Positions 17,731-26,811 of a DNA stretch of 64,000 nt are shown here, piece after piece. This stretch comes from Salinirubellus litoreus. Its GTDB lineage: Archaea; Halobacteriota; Halobacteria; Halobacteriales; Haloarculaceae. The stretch lies in NCBI RefSeq assembly GCF_037335815.1, contig NZ_CP147842.1, positions 1 to 64,000 on the forward strand, in the 5' to 3' direction. The number at the start of each line of letters is the position of its first letter. Position 1 is the first letter of the stretch. Under the pieces are notes generated by a model that saw only the letters and a list, made by a program, of their open reading frames with translations, was not told the DNA's origin and did no database searches. The translations under genes were made by a program, and so were the position numbers.

Positions 17731-18372
17731 ATGGGTAGCGACGACACGTCGCCGACGACTTCCACGGGATCTCGGTGCAATTGTAAGATCGGCAAGGCGA
17801 TCGAGCGGTTCGGCCTGACCGAACTGAACGGCGACCTGATCGACGCGTGGACGGGGGCGGCGGACGGAGCGAGCCTGCGGGACCTCGAACGCGAGATCAA
17901 TCGGCGCGTGCTCTCGGCCGCACTTCGAGCGGCGGCCGTCGACCCGCCCGAGGGCAGTGTGGAAGCGACCTACCGCGTGCTTACCGAAGACGACAGCGGT
18001 GGGGGCCGCGTGGCGATCCGGAACCGACTCGACCGACAGGGAGTCGATATCGACGCTGTCGAGAACGCCTTCGTCTCCCACCAGACGGTCCATAACCACT
18101 TGCGGAGGTGTCTCGACGTCAGTCATAATTCCGAGTCCCCGACTCCCGAGGAACGGCTCGACACGGGCCGCCAGACCGTGACAGCCCTCCGCTCTCGGCT
18201 CGAGGCCGTGACGGAGACCGTCGTCGACCAGTTACGACGCGCGGACGTGCTCTCGCTCCCGCCGTTCGATGTCTACGTCGATGTCAACGTCGCCTGCCGC
18301 GAGTGTGGACGGTATCACTCGATCGAAGAGTTGCTTTCGACTCGTGGGTGTGCCTGTCGCGACGATGACTGA
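17731..18372 (+). CDS. rdfA: Rod-determining factor RdfA family protein
   Basis: 213 residues. The N-terminus has CNCKIGKAIERFGL, then LNGDLIDAWTG, SLRDLEREINRRVL and VSHQTVHNHLRRCL, the block order of the haloarchaeal RdfA family, shown in Haloferax volcanii to be needed for rod-shaped cells. The middle is probably helix-turn-helix-like; the C-terminus has four Cys/His candidates (CRECGRYH and CAC) for a zinc site. It is followed 71 bases later by the SMC-like gene, a pairing widely seen in haloarchaea. Confidence 0.85.
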   Translation: MGSDDTSPTTSTGSRCNCKIGKAIERFGLTELNGDLIDAWTGAADGASLRDLEREINRRVLSAALRAAAVDPPEGSVEATYRVLTEDDSGGGRVAIRNRLDRQGVDIDAVENAFVSHQTVHNHLRRCLDVSHNSESPTPEERLDTGRQTVTALRSRLEAVTETVVDQLRRADVLSLPPFDVYVDVNVACRECGRYHSIEELLSTRGCACRDDD

Positions 18373-18409
18373 CGGGCGGGGAACCGGCCTGTTTTGAGAC
18401 GGTCGTGAC

Positions 18410-18419
18410 GTATATAGCG
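18410..18419 (+). promoter_or_regulatory. TATA box of the SMC-like gene
   Basis: GTATATAGCG lies 25-34 bases before the ATG at 18444 and is identical to the rdfA box. This supports the ATG at 18444 over the ATG at 18405, which lies upstream of the box. Confidence 0.6.
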
Positions 18420-18443
18420 TTTCACACCGACCTTCGAGTTCGT

Positions 18444-20417
18444 ATGTCGGAGATGTCGTCGCCGGAGGTGACGAACGCATCGGCGGAGGTCGATGTCGTT
18501 AATATCGGAGGGATCATTGACACGTCGGTCTCCCTCCGACCGGGTGTGAACGTGCTGACCGGTCGGAACGCGACTAACCGGACGTCGTTCCTTCGAGCAC
18601 TGATGGCGGCACTCGGCAGCGACAGAGTGTCGCTCAAGAGTGACACCGAACAGGGGTCAGTCAAACTCACGCTCGGCGACCAGACCTATACCCGGACGCT
18701 ACGGCGCGACGGGTCGGGGTCACGTATCCAGCTCGACGGCGATCCCTACCTCGAGGAGTCCACAGCCGCGAACCTGTTCGCCTTCCTCCTCGAGGACAAC
18801 GAAGCACGGCAAAGCGTCGTCCGGGCGGATGGGCTCCGTGAGGTCATGATGGAGCCGGTCGACGTCGAATCGATCCGAGCCGAGATCGAACGGCTGGAGG
18901 CGAAGAAACGCGACCTCGAAACCCGGCTGGACGATCTCGAAGGCGCCCGCGACCGACTCGTCGAGCTGCGATCCCGACGTGCGGAACTGGAAGACGAGCT
19001 CGAGGAGAAGCGGGCCGAGCTGGATGACATCGAAGCGACCATCGAGGCGGCCGACACGAGCGTCGAGGAGACGCGTAAAGAGCAGAAGACGTTCGAATCG
19101 ACGTTGGGTGCCCTCCGGGATGCCCGTTCGACACTCGAGGACATTCGGTTCAAGATAGAATCCGAACGGGAGAGCCTCACGTCGACCCGAGACTCGATCG
19201 AGGCGGCCCGCGAGGAACTGGACGAACTCGACGAGGTAGAGTCGGAGATCGCGGTCGTAGAGGAGCGGATAGAGGCGCTAACCGACCGGAAACGCGAACT
19301 CGATTCGACCGTCAACGGACTTCAGAACCTCATTCGGTTCAACGAGGAGGTGCTCGACGGCGAGAACGACCTCCGGGAAACGCTCCGGTCGATCGAGGAC
19401 GGTCCCGCCGATGATGGTGACACCGGCTCGATTACCGACCAACTCGTCGCGGACGAACGGGTCTGCTGGACCTGCGGGACCGAGGTCGAACGGAACCGCA
19501 TCGAGTCGATGCTCGACCGATTGCGGTCGACGAGCCGAGAGAAACAGCAGGAACGGAGTGACCTCACCTCGGACCTCGACGAGCTTCGTACACGCCGACG
19601 AGAACTGGTGTCGCAGCGCGATCGTCGACAGGAACTCAAGGAGCGTATCGAACGCCTCGAAGAGGAGGCCGACGAACGTGAAGGTCGTCTCGAGCGGTTG
19701 ACCGAGGAACACGAGACCGCCGAGCGCCGAGTGAGGAAGTTAGAGTCCCGCGCGGACGAACTTCGGACTGACGATGACGACGAGCTGCTCGAACTGCACA
19801 GTGAAGCCAATGAAATCGAGTTCGAGATCGGTCGGTTGAGTACTCAACTGGAGGAGATAAGCGATGAGATCGAAGATATCGAGTCACAGTTGATACAAGA
19901 ATCGGAACTCGAGAACCGGCGTCAGGATATCCAAGCCGAACTCGAAGAACTCCGGACAAAGGTCGACAAGATGGAGCGAGACGCGGTCTCGCAGTTCAAC
20001 GACCACATGGAGACACTCCTCGAGATCCTCGAGTACAATGATCTTGAGCGCGTCTGGATCGAGCGCCGGAACAGCGAGAGGAGCAAGAGCCGCCGATCGA
20101 CGTCAGACAGTCGATTTGACCTCCACGTCGTACGGAAGGGCGAATCGGGAGCGGCGTATGAAGACACCGTCGACCATCTGTCGGAGAGTGAACGAGAGGT
20201 AGTTGGGTTAGTTTTCGCGCTCGCGGGCTACCTTGTCCACGAGGTCAACGAGGAACTCCCGTTCGTACTCCTGGATTCGCTGGAATCGATTGACGCGAAC
20301 CGCTTGGATGCGCTCATCGGATACTTCAGCGGGTATGCGGACTACCTAGTGGTCGCCCTCCTCCCGGAAGACGCGTCCGAAATCACCATCGAGCACCACC
20401 GAGTGACCGACATCTGA
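18444..20417 (+). CDS. Archaea-specific SMC-related protein
   Basis: ABC-type ATPase of the Rad50/SMC group, 657 residues. The ATP-binding head begins VNIGGIIDTSVSLRPGVNVL with a modified Walker A (GRNATNRTS, lacking the normal GK). Long coiled coils run from about 135 to 310 and 350 to 535, interrupted by a zinc-hook motif CWTCG (Cys341, Cys344) that would dimerise the arms. The C-terminal head has a signature-like segment (DHLSESEREVVGL) and Walker B LPFVLLDSLESI, where the usual Asp-Glu is replaced by Asp-Ser. The GK-less Walker A and altered Walker B are typical of this archaeal family. It follows rdfA with its own identical TATA box, suggesting a joint role in chromosome or cell-shape control. 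Confidence 0.88.
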   Translation: MSEMSSPEVTNASAEVDVVNIGGIIDTSVSLRPGVNVLTGRNATNRTSFLRALMAALGSDRVSLKSDTEQGSVKLTLGDQTYTRTLRRDGSGSRIQLDGDPYLEESTAANLFAFLLEDNEARQSVVRADGLREVMMEPVDVESIRAEIERLEAKKRDLETRLDDLEGARDRLVELRSRRAELEDELEEKRAELDDIEATIEAADTSVEETRKEQKTFESTLGALRDARSTLEDIRFKIESERESLTSTRDSIEAAREELDELDEVESEIAVVEERIEALTDRKRELDSTVNGLQNLIRFNEEVLDGENDLRETLRSIEDGPADDGDTGSITDQLVADERVCWTCGTEVERNRIESMLDRLRSTSREKQQERSDLTSDLDELRTRRRELVSQRDRRQELKERIERLEEEADEREGRLERLTEEHETAERRVRKLESRADELRTDDDDELLELHSEANEIEFEIGRLSTQLEEISDEIEDIESQLIQESELENRRQDIQAELEELRTKVDKMERDAVSQFNDHMETLLEILEYNDLERVWIERRNSERSKSRRSTSDSRFDLHVVRKGESGAAYEDTVDHLSESEREVVGLVFALAGYLVHEVNEELPFVLLDSLESIDANRLDALIGYFSGYADYLVVALLPEDASEITIEHHRVTDI

Positions 20418-20917
20418 CCCGGCTATTCTACCGGCGGGATCCATTCGAACGGAGCTCGCGCATCGGTACTGCTTCGGAGTCGGCGCCAACCCGTATCAAG
20501 CCAGGGAAACGCCGGTCTGAATCGGATCGGATCTCCCGGGGCCGGTTCCGTTCGTTTTGAGTGGCAAACCCCTGCTCCGTACGGTTGCTGAAGAAGAGCG
20601 TACAGTCGCTCGCTCCGGGGAACACGAGATGATCCTCCCGTCCGGCCACATGTGGTCAAGAGGGCATCGGCCACCTCGCACGAACTGGTCATGAAGGCCA
20701 GTTCGTTCGACGGAGCGGAGCACCGACAGTCGACGGACATTTGCGCAGGAATCGGTCTGTCTAACGGTAGGTGTGACCCGACGTTCGACTCTTCTGCTGA
20801 CGTTTACGTTGAGTTGGGATGCCACGAATCCGGATCGACCACCCCGTGAAATACAACCATTATTAGGTAATTTTTCGGATGTGATGTATCGGAGTTTGAC
20901 GGCACTAGTTCCGTCAA
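20418..20917. other. Gene-free stretch between the SMC-like gene and TFB
   Basis: About 500 bases with only short overlapping frames on the minus strand (for instance 20428-20649), none with a recognisable protein. It becomes A/T-rich toward 20850-20900. Confidence 0.3.
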
Positions 20918-21990
20918 TCACTGGATCACCTCCAGTGAATCTGTATCCCGAGTTCCCTGCAACTGGGATAGTCGAATGGGATAACTGTACGACGGTTTAG
21001 TCGAGAGGAAGTGACCTCGGTTGGGGAGAGACCACTTCTCGGATGCGTCTGCGACCTCTAACAGCTCTTGGTATCGGTTGCGGATAGTCACGACACTGAC
21101 CGCCTTCTGTGAGGGCTTTTCGCCGGTGAGTTGCCCGGCGGCGTAGATCGCTGCTGCGGCCAGCCCGACCGGGCTCTTCCCGTTGAACACGCCCGTCCCT
21201 TTCGCCTCGTGGAGGAGTTCGCGGGCGTGATAGCGGGTTTCGTCTCCCACTTCAGATCGTCGACGATTCGGTCGACGAACCGGAGCGGGTCCGCGGGCTC
21301 GACCGCGAGCCCGATCTCCCGGTTGATATACCGGTAGGTACGTTTGAACTCCATCTCACCGATGCGGCTGACGGTAGCGACTTCGTCGATGCTGCGCGGT
21401 CGGTTCATTTGCCGGGCCGCGGCGTAGATCGCGGCGGTCGCGACGCCCTCGATCGATCGACCCGGCAGGAGGTCCTCGTCGAGCTCGCGTCGGTAGATGA
21501 CCGAAGCGGTCTCGCGCACGTCCTTCGGGAGCCCGAGGGCACTACCCATCCGTTCGATCTCCGCGAGGGCCTGCTTGAGGTTGCGCTCCTTGTGGTCGCG
21601 TGTGCGGAAGCGTTCGTCCCACGTCCGAAGTCGCTGCATCTTCCGGCGGTGCCGCGAACTAAGCGCGTTTCCGTGGGCGTCCTTGTCCTGCCAGTCGATT
21701 ACGCTCGAGAGCCCTTTGTCGTGCATGAGATTCGTCGTCGGGGCCCCGACGCGGCTCTTCTCGTCTCTCTCCTCCGGGGTGAACGCGCGCCACTCCGGGC
21801 TGGGATCGACCTCGGCCTCGTCGACGACCAGCCCACACTGGGCGCAGACCGTCTCGGTGCGGTCGGCGTTGGACTCTAGCTGTCCGCCACACTCGGGACA
21901 CGTCGACGCTCGACTCGAAACCCGCGAATCTTCGGTCGATTCCGTATCCAGTGACTCGTTACTGTATGCTCGAAGTGTGGTCTCACTCAT
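20918..21990 (-). pseudogene. tfb: Transcription initiation factor TFB, frameshifted
   Basis: Archaeal TFIIB homologue that recruits RNA polymerase to TBP-bound promoters. From 21990 the protein shows the zinc ribbon CPECGG..CAQCGLV, the B-reader block (PEWRAFTPEE, SRVGAP), and the first cyclin repeat. Near 21245 the frame breaks inside the second cyclin repeat; the next frame continues TRYHARELLHEA, FNGKSPVGLAAAAIYAAGQL and VTIRNRYQELLEVA. One missing G restores it. After the normal end of TFB (around LLEVADAS, 21050) the frame runs 40 residues further, so the natural stop may also be lost. Haloarchaea carry several TFBs, so loss would be tolerated. Confidence 0.85.
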
Positions 21991-22034
21991 TGGGATACCA
22001 GTTTGGGAAAGGGGACCTGGAGCTTCCCCACCCT

Positions 22035-22075
22035 AATACTAACGTAAGATAAGTACTATAAATGTATAACTCTTA
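22035..22075 (-). promoter_or_regulatory. A/T-rich promoter region of tfb
   Basis: A sharply A/T-rich stretch lies 45-85 bases before the TFB start and is the only such stretch in 21991-22288. It probably holds the TATA box, implying a short leader. Confidence 0.35.
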
Positions 22076-22288
22076 CTCACAAGAGCCTCCGGCGATCCTG
22101 GAAACAGCAAAGAGCCCGTGGAATACCGGAGTCAAGCTGTTGTGGGCGGAACTCTTTCACAACCGGGCGACTCATCGACGTGGAGGCTCGAGTCGATTCC
22201 CCTTTATAACTCTATCGTCAAACTTCATGGGATGGCGGTAACCGTACGACCCGAGTCAACAGCCGGAGATAGGGTCCCGTGACTCCCC

Positions 22289-22423
22289 ATGCCGGAATGC
22301 AAGAACTGCGGTTCGTTCGTCACGCCCGGATTCGCCCGGGTGTTCGGTGACAATCGAAACGAGGTTCACGGGTGCAAGAACTGCCTGAAGATGGCCGAGA
22401 TACGGGACGGGGGCACGGCTTAG
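22289..22423 (+). CDS. Small CxxC zinc-ribbon protein (DUF7563-like)
   Basis: A 44-residue protein with two knuckles, CKNCG at the start and CKNC near residue 29, enough to bind one zinc. It matches the small haloarchaeal zinc proteins of the DUF7563 type in length and in the VTPGFARVFGDNxNEVHGC core. Its role is unknown; such micro-proteins may act as regulators or RNA/DNA-binding adaptors. Confidence 0.75.
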   Translation: MPECKNCGSFVTPGFARVFGDNRNEVHGCKNCLKMAEIRDGGTA

Positions 22424-22581
22424 TTCGGGCCGTCATTCGCTATTCGCGATACGTGCGCCCGAACACGACAGAAGCCAATTCGTCCGGTCAGATAGTCCTC
22501 GGTCCGGCAGGTAAACGGGAGGTGTCCGAGGTAACGTGGTGCGAGTCGCCGATGTCATATCAGTACAGTTGATACCCGACG

Positions 22582-23618
22582 ATGCGGACTCTCGAGCAGA
22601 TGGGTTCACGGAAACCGCAGACGAGAGCGACTCTCGTTAGTTTCGTCCTCGCGATCGTTCTCCTCTCTGCGCTTCTCTATATCGTCGGCGTGGCGGATAT
22701 ACTCGCGGTTCTGGGCGCAGTCGATCCCGTGGTGGTCGGTGTCCTCTCGGGCGTCGTCCTGTGCTGGATCGGCGTGTGGAGCGGATCGTTACGCATCGTC
22801 CTCCGAGTCCTCGATCTACCCGACCCGCCCGTTCGGACGTTCCTCGCATATACCAGCATGATGTTCTGGGACAACATTACACCCTTTTCGACGGTCGCTG
22901 CGGACCCTATCGCTGCGGGGATACTCGCCGAGACGTTCGATGTGGAGTACGAACGAAGCCTCGCTATCGTCATCACGGTCGATTTCCTCAATTTCGTCCC
23001 AGCACCCCTTTTTGCCATCGTTGGCCTCCTCTACGTCGTGGCGACCGCCGCCGCGGGGGATATCATTGGGACTATTATGATCCCCCTCATTGCGGGCTTG
23101 GTGCTCCTGACGCTTGTCAGTTACCTCTCCTGGCAACATCGACAGCTGCTCGGCAGCGCGGTCGTCACAGCGATCGCAAGGACGACACGGATGCTCGGGC
23201 GGATCGTCCCGGGTATCGAAGCCCAGGAGCGACACGAGCTCCAGTGGCGCATGGATACGCTTCTCGAGCAACTAGAAACGGTCGCGACTCATCGACGAGC
23301 ACTCGTGCTCGTCCTCCTGCTCGCGGTTACCGGGTGGGCGTTCCTGTCGCTCGCCCTCTGGCTTTCGCTCTACGCTGTCGGCGTGGTTATTCCGCCCGGT
23401 GTCACTCTCTTCGCCGTCCCCCTGGTGACCGTCGTCGAACTCGTCCCCTCCCCGGCGGTGTCGGTGGACTGGAACCTCTACTCGTGCTGCTCCTTGCGTC
23501 AACAACGGGCGGTTCACTCGCAGCCGTGACGGCGGGCGTTCTCGTGTTTCGACTCGGCACACACTGGGTTCCAATCGTCCTCGGTGGAACCGCGCTCCCC
23601 GTTCTCCTGGCTCGTTGA
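22582..23618 (+). pseudogene. Flippase-like membrane protein (UPF0104/AglD type), frameshifted
   Basis: Polytopic membrane protein of the lysylphosphatidylglycerol-synthase-TM/UPF0104 family, about 345 residues when joined. Helices begin at FVLAIVLLSALLYIVG; family blocks are YTSMMFWDNITPFSTVAADPIAAGILAE and the C-terminal LPGGVGGLEPLLVLLL. Near 23455 the frame breaks; one missing C in a C run restores the GGxGxxE-like block. These proteins are linked to transfer of dolichol-linked sugars or lipid flipping in archaea. Confidence 0.75.
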
Positions 23619-23726
23619 TCGACGGCCTACCTTGACGGGAAGGGCGACTCCGACGTCGCTGGGATGGCACCTCGGCCCGGCCTGGGTCGTGTCGATCACA
23701 CGAAGCCCATGCTCGATGGCGCCCTC

Positions 23727-24038
23727 TCACTTTTCGAGCATGTCTTCGGGCCCATCCCCTTCGACCTTCTCGATCGATTCGAGGACCCGTTCGATATCCT
23801 CTTCGGCTGCCTGTCCGGCCTGTTCGCCAGCACCTTCTTCGATGCGAGTCTGTTCGACGGTCTTCTCGCTCACTTCCTCACCAAGTGCTTCGTGAGCTTT
23901 CGGCCGCCAGTCGTCACACTCGGCGAGTGCGTCCGCATCGATGTCGCTCTCTCGCAACGCTCGGGCGATCCGCTCACCGTGAGCGACGACCTCATCCCAT
24001 CATCCGTGGACAAGAAAGCCGGAGACGCGTTCTTCCAT
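23727..24038 (-). pseudogene. DUF5828-like haloarchaeal protein with in-frame stop
   Basis: From ATG at 24038 the frame reads MEERVSGFLVHG, then TGA at 24000-24002, then WDEVVAHGERIARALRESDIDADAL and a long acidic helix to a stop at 23727. The layout matches the N-terminal half of a haloarchaeal family (DUF5828) that is normally much longer, so the gene is both interrupted and shortened. Function unknown. Confidence 0.45.
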
Positions 24039-24064
24039 AACGGACGGTCATCTCGAACGGTGAC

Positions 24065-24500
24065 TCACTCCGAGTATCCTTCCTGGAGGAATTCCCCTTC
24101 CGTCTCGTAGATGGAAACTAACTCCGTGATGAACTCCTCGTGGAACCAGTGGTCCTCCTCACTGTATCCCTCGAGAACAGCCCCGTTGGCCTCGATGATC
24201 CCCCTGATAATGTCGAGTTTGCCGAGGATCCACTCGATGCGATAGAGCTGCTGGACGGTGTCCGGCGCTTCGCCCTCGAACTCGTCGAGGGTCGAGACCG
24301 ACGATATCTTATCGCTTTCTCGGAGCGTTTCGGTTAGCGCCTCGAGCGCGGTCGGCGATCCCGTGACCCAGACGTATGGTGGCCCGGCTCTGCGTTGGGA
24401 CGATCCGCTCGAGTTCAGCAGAGAGTCCGTTGCCACCAGCAATGTAGCTCCCGAGTTCGAAGCGCTCCGTCGAGATCGTAAACTCGACCAGTATAGTCAC
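24065..24500 (-). pseudogene. Bat-like (HTH_10) regulator, N-terminal sensor part only
   Basis: The GTG at 24500 opens TILVEFTISTERFELG and SAELERIVPTQS, the start of the bacterio-opsin-activator HTH family. After a frame break near 24395 the protein continues YVWVTG, then YRIEWILGKLDIIRGIIEANGAVLEG and WFHEEF. It stops at 24065 before the C-terminal helix-turn-helix that would bind DNA. It is therefore a truncated regulator, unless a further frame error hides the rest. Confidence 0.6.
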
Positions 24501-24878
24501 ACCCAGGAATCTCCTCGGGGCGATTCTTCGGACGACATTGCGGTGTTCGAATACCGGAAACCGTCGGCGAATAAACCGGTCGCCCGAGCTCCGGCGGAGT
24601 TCCGACCCGGATTCGCTATCCAGGATGGGGATGGACGAGAGACCCGACTGGCCCCTCGCTTTCAGGCGTGACTGATTGGAGAACTTCGGACTGTACCTGG
24701 CCACCTCAAGCCCCGTTCGGATGAGCAGGAGAAGGAGAACGCGTGGCTAACTGACTTCCAGCCCGGCGACGCCCTCCGGGATGGCACCCGAATCGCCACG
24801 ACGTGCTGTAGTCTCTTTCCCACACCGCAGGAATAGGCGCGATGATTGATGCTACCGTCGCGGGAAGGGTCGAATGGC
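24501..24878. other. Gene-free gap
   Basis: No supported gene between the Bat-like remnant and the DUF2267 gene; probably carries two divergent promoters. Confidence 0.3.
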
Positions 24879-25337
24879 ATGGATTTCGACGAGTTCACAG
24901 GGACGGTCCAGCACCGACTCGAACTGCCGGCTACCGGCGAGACGATGCGGGCGATTCGGGCGACGCTGATGACACTGGGACAGCGGATCCAGGACGGAAA
25001 CGCCGAAGACCTCGCCGCCTCGCTCCCGATGGAGATTAAGTGGTACCTGACCGGCGCGGTTCACGAGCACGGCCAGCGGTTCGACTGGTCGGAGTTCGTA
25101 ACACGGGTCGCCGAGATCGAGCACGTAGACAGGTCGGATGCCGCGTATCACGCCCAGGTCATCATCGACCTCGTGAGGACGCTGGTCCCGCCGTCGGACT
25201 TCCAGCAGCTCCGGGACCAACTCCCGGAGAGCGAAGACGACGAGAACTGGCGGAAACTGTTCGAGGTCGTCGACGCCGGTGGCTGGGGCGACGCTCAGGA
25301 GGCACAGACCGGTGGCGGGCCACAGACTGAGGGATAG
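24879..25337 (+). CDS. DUF2267 protein, copy 1
   Basis: 152 residues beginning MDFDEFTGTVQHRLELP. The DUF2267 pattern is clear: LARTGETMRAIRATLMTLGQRI, LAASLPMEIKWYL and an acidic C-terminus. All helices, soluble. Function unknown; in bacteria these genes often accompany stress and Usp genes. A paralogue about 80 percent alike by eye is at 56184-56675, beside Usp genes. ATG at 24879 is chosen because it matches the paralogue's start. Confidence 0.9.
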   Translation: MDFDEFTGTVQHRLELPATGETMRAIRATLMTLGQRIQDGNAEDLAASLPMEIKWYLTGAVHEHGQRFDWSEFVTRVAEIEHVDRSDAAYHAQVIIDLVRTLVPPSDFQQLRDQLPESEDDENWRKLFEVVDAGGWGDAQEAQTGGGPQTEG

Positions 25338-25457
25338 AGACGACGGGGCAGCCCTCAGAGTGACCCCCAGCGCTGTACGTCGAACCTGCAGCGGTCGTCG
25401 ACGGCGACTAAGGACGAAACGATAAACCCCACTCAACGGGCACCGTACGTCACAATA

Positions 25458-25541
25458 GGTGGGATGGCAGAGTGGACGAATGTGCCTGCCTGGAAAGCAG
25501 GTGGCCGAGAGGCCTCGTGGGTTCGAATCCCACTCCCACCG
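25458..25541 (+). tRNA. tRNA-Ser (anticodon GGA)
   Basis: The acceptor arms GGTGGGA (25458-25464) and TCCCACC (25534-25540) pair fully. The T arm is GTGGG-TTCGAAT-CCCAC, the anticodon arm has CCTGC..GCAGG around GGA at 25492-25494, and there is a long variable arm as in serine tRNAs. CCA is not encoded. It reads UCC/UCU codons. Confidence 0.95.
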
Positions 25542-26077
25542 TTCTCCGAGGAGTGAAATACGACCAGCAAACGATCGACATTTTGACCGAGCCACCCTGT
25601 ACAACGCACACGAGCAAAGGGAGCGACCGTCTCTCGGCCGGCCCAGAATCCTGTCGATATCGCCACGACTACTCTTACGAAACGCGATACTCACATTTCG
25701 GGACGCGTATACCGAGGTCGTATCCACGAGCTCCGATCACGACGCTGTCGGCAATGCTCCGAGTCTTGCCAATCTGCCGACCTCGGACTGATGAAGTCGT
25801 TGTCCCCGCCTGGAATCCTTGGTACCGGATTCTTTCATCACGTCACGGAGACGGCGTACGTACCGGTCTTTTAGCCTTGCTGAGAGGTTCAGTCGAATCC
25901 CGCACGAACCCCGCTAGTGAATCAGGATTCCCGCCGTTCGGACGGCCGACCCGGGGTACGCGGGCGAGTAATAACAGACCGAACGGCTGCCACACACAGG
26001 GATTCTTCTCCTCAACTGGGATCCATCTTACGAGCTTTTGTTTATGACGCACCATGATGTGTACTGGTGGAGACATC
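25542..26077. other. Gene-free stretch after tRNA-Ser
   Basis: About 535 bases without a supported gene. I looked for an integrase gene or a repeat of the tRNA 3' end and saw neither. Confidence 0.3.
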
Positions 26078-26320
26078 ATGGATAAGAACGTTGGCGGTTA
26101 CGATCGAATCGGGCGGTTCGTGGTCGGTGCAGTATTCCTCGTGGCGGGAATCGCTGGCTACGCCGGTATGTTGCGAGTCGCTGTAGGACCCGTCCCACAG
26201 GCTCTTCTGGCGTTGATGCTCGTCCTGATCGGAGCGATTTTGCTCGCGACTGGATACATCCAGAAGTGCCCGATCAACAGCGTGCTGGGGATGAACACCT
26301 ACGAGTCCCGCAGTCGCTGA
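26078..26320 (+). CDS. DUF2892 small membrane protein
   Basis: 80 residues: MDKNVGGYDRIGR, then two membrane helices and a C-terminal KCPINSVLGMNTY. The NVGxxDRxxR start and the CPxxxxLG block are the hallmarks of the YgaP-like DUF2892 family, often linked to rhodanese and sulfur or redox genes. The start at 26078 is the ATG directly before the family N-terminus. Confidence 0.88.
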   Translation: MDKNVGGYDRIGRFVVGAVFLVAGIAGYAGMLRVAVGPVPQALLALMLVLIGAILLATGYIQKCPINSVLGMNTYESRSR

Positions 26321-26548
26321 CCCGGGCCCAACTACCATCTGTTTGATCCGCTCTCCATGTACTAAGCGCGACTTTCACATATCCGCAGGATGCCCGTTTC
26401 CAGTGGTATCACGTCAGGGTTGTCGCTCATCGGGAGGACCGGATCCGATGCCCATCGATTGGGTGGCCGAACCACGACTCGGGACTGACGGGCGAGCTCT
26501 TGTCAAGAAAGAGTAAACACCGAGTGTCCGCTTTCACCGTGCCCGAAA
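26321..26548. other. Gene-free gap
   Basis: Convergent gap between DUF2892 and a minus-strand gene. No supported gene or clear terminator. Confidence 0.25.
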
Positions 26549-26767
26549 TCACGGCTCCCGGGCGTCGTTGAGCTCGCGATCGGACGTCGCGATGACGAGG
26601 TCGTCCGCGTTGTAGACGACCTCCGTCCCTTCCTGGAGGTCGCGGACGGTTACCTCGGTCCCGTCGGTGGTCCACTCCGCTCGGAGACCGTCTCGTTCGA
26701 CCGCGTCGAAATCTGTCTCCGAGAGGGCGTGCGCGAGTCGATCGAACGCGTCGTTTCCAAGTGGCAT
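26549..26767 (-). CDS. Small haloarchaeal hypothetical protein
   Basis: 72 acidic residues, MPLGNDAFDRLAHALSE, then EWTTDGTEVTVRDLQEGTEVVYNADDL. It looks like a compact alpha-beta protein with good haloarchaeal composition, divergent from the mechanosensitive channel gene. No family recognised. Confidence 0.7.
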   Translation of the reverse strand: MPLGNDAFDRLAHALSETDFDAVERDGLRAEWTTDGTEVTVRDLQEGTEVVYNADDLVIATSDRELNDAREP

Positions 26768-26811
26768 TTATTACTGGCTCGGACGCGGCCTCCGAAGTTA
26801 ATACCCTCGGA

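Noticed and set aside
20496..20921. 141-residue minus-strand frame after the SMC-like gene
   Set aside because: Not acidic, Arg/Ser-rich, overlaps other equally weak frames; no family signal.
25458..26077. Possible integrated element at tRNA-Ser
   Set aside because: No integrase gene and no repeat of the tRNA 3' end was found downstream.
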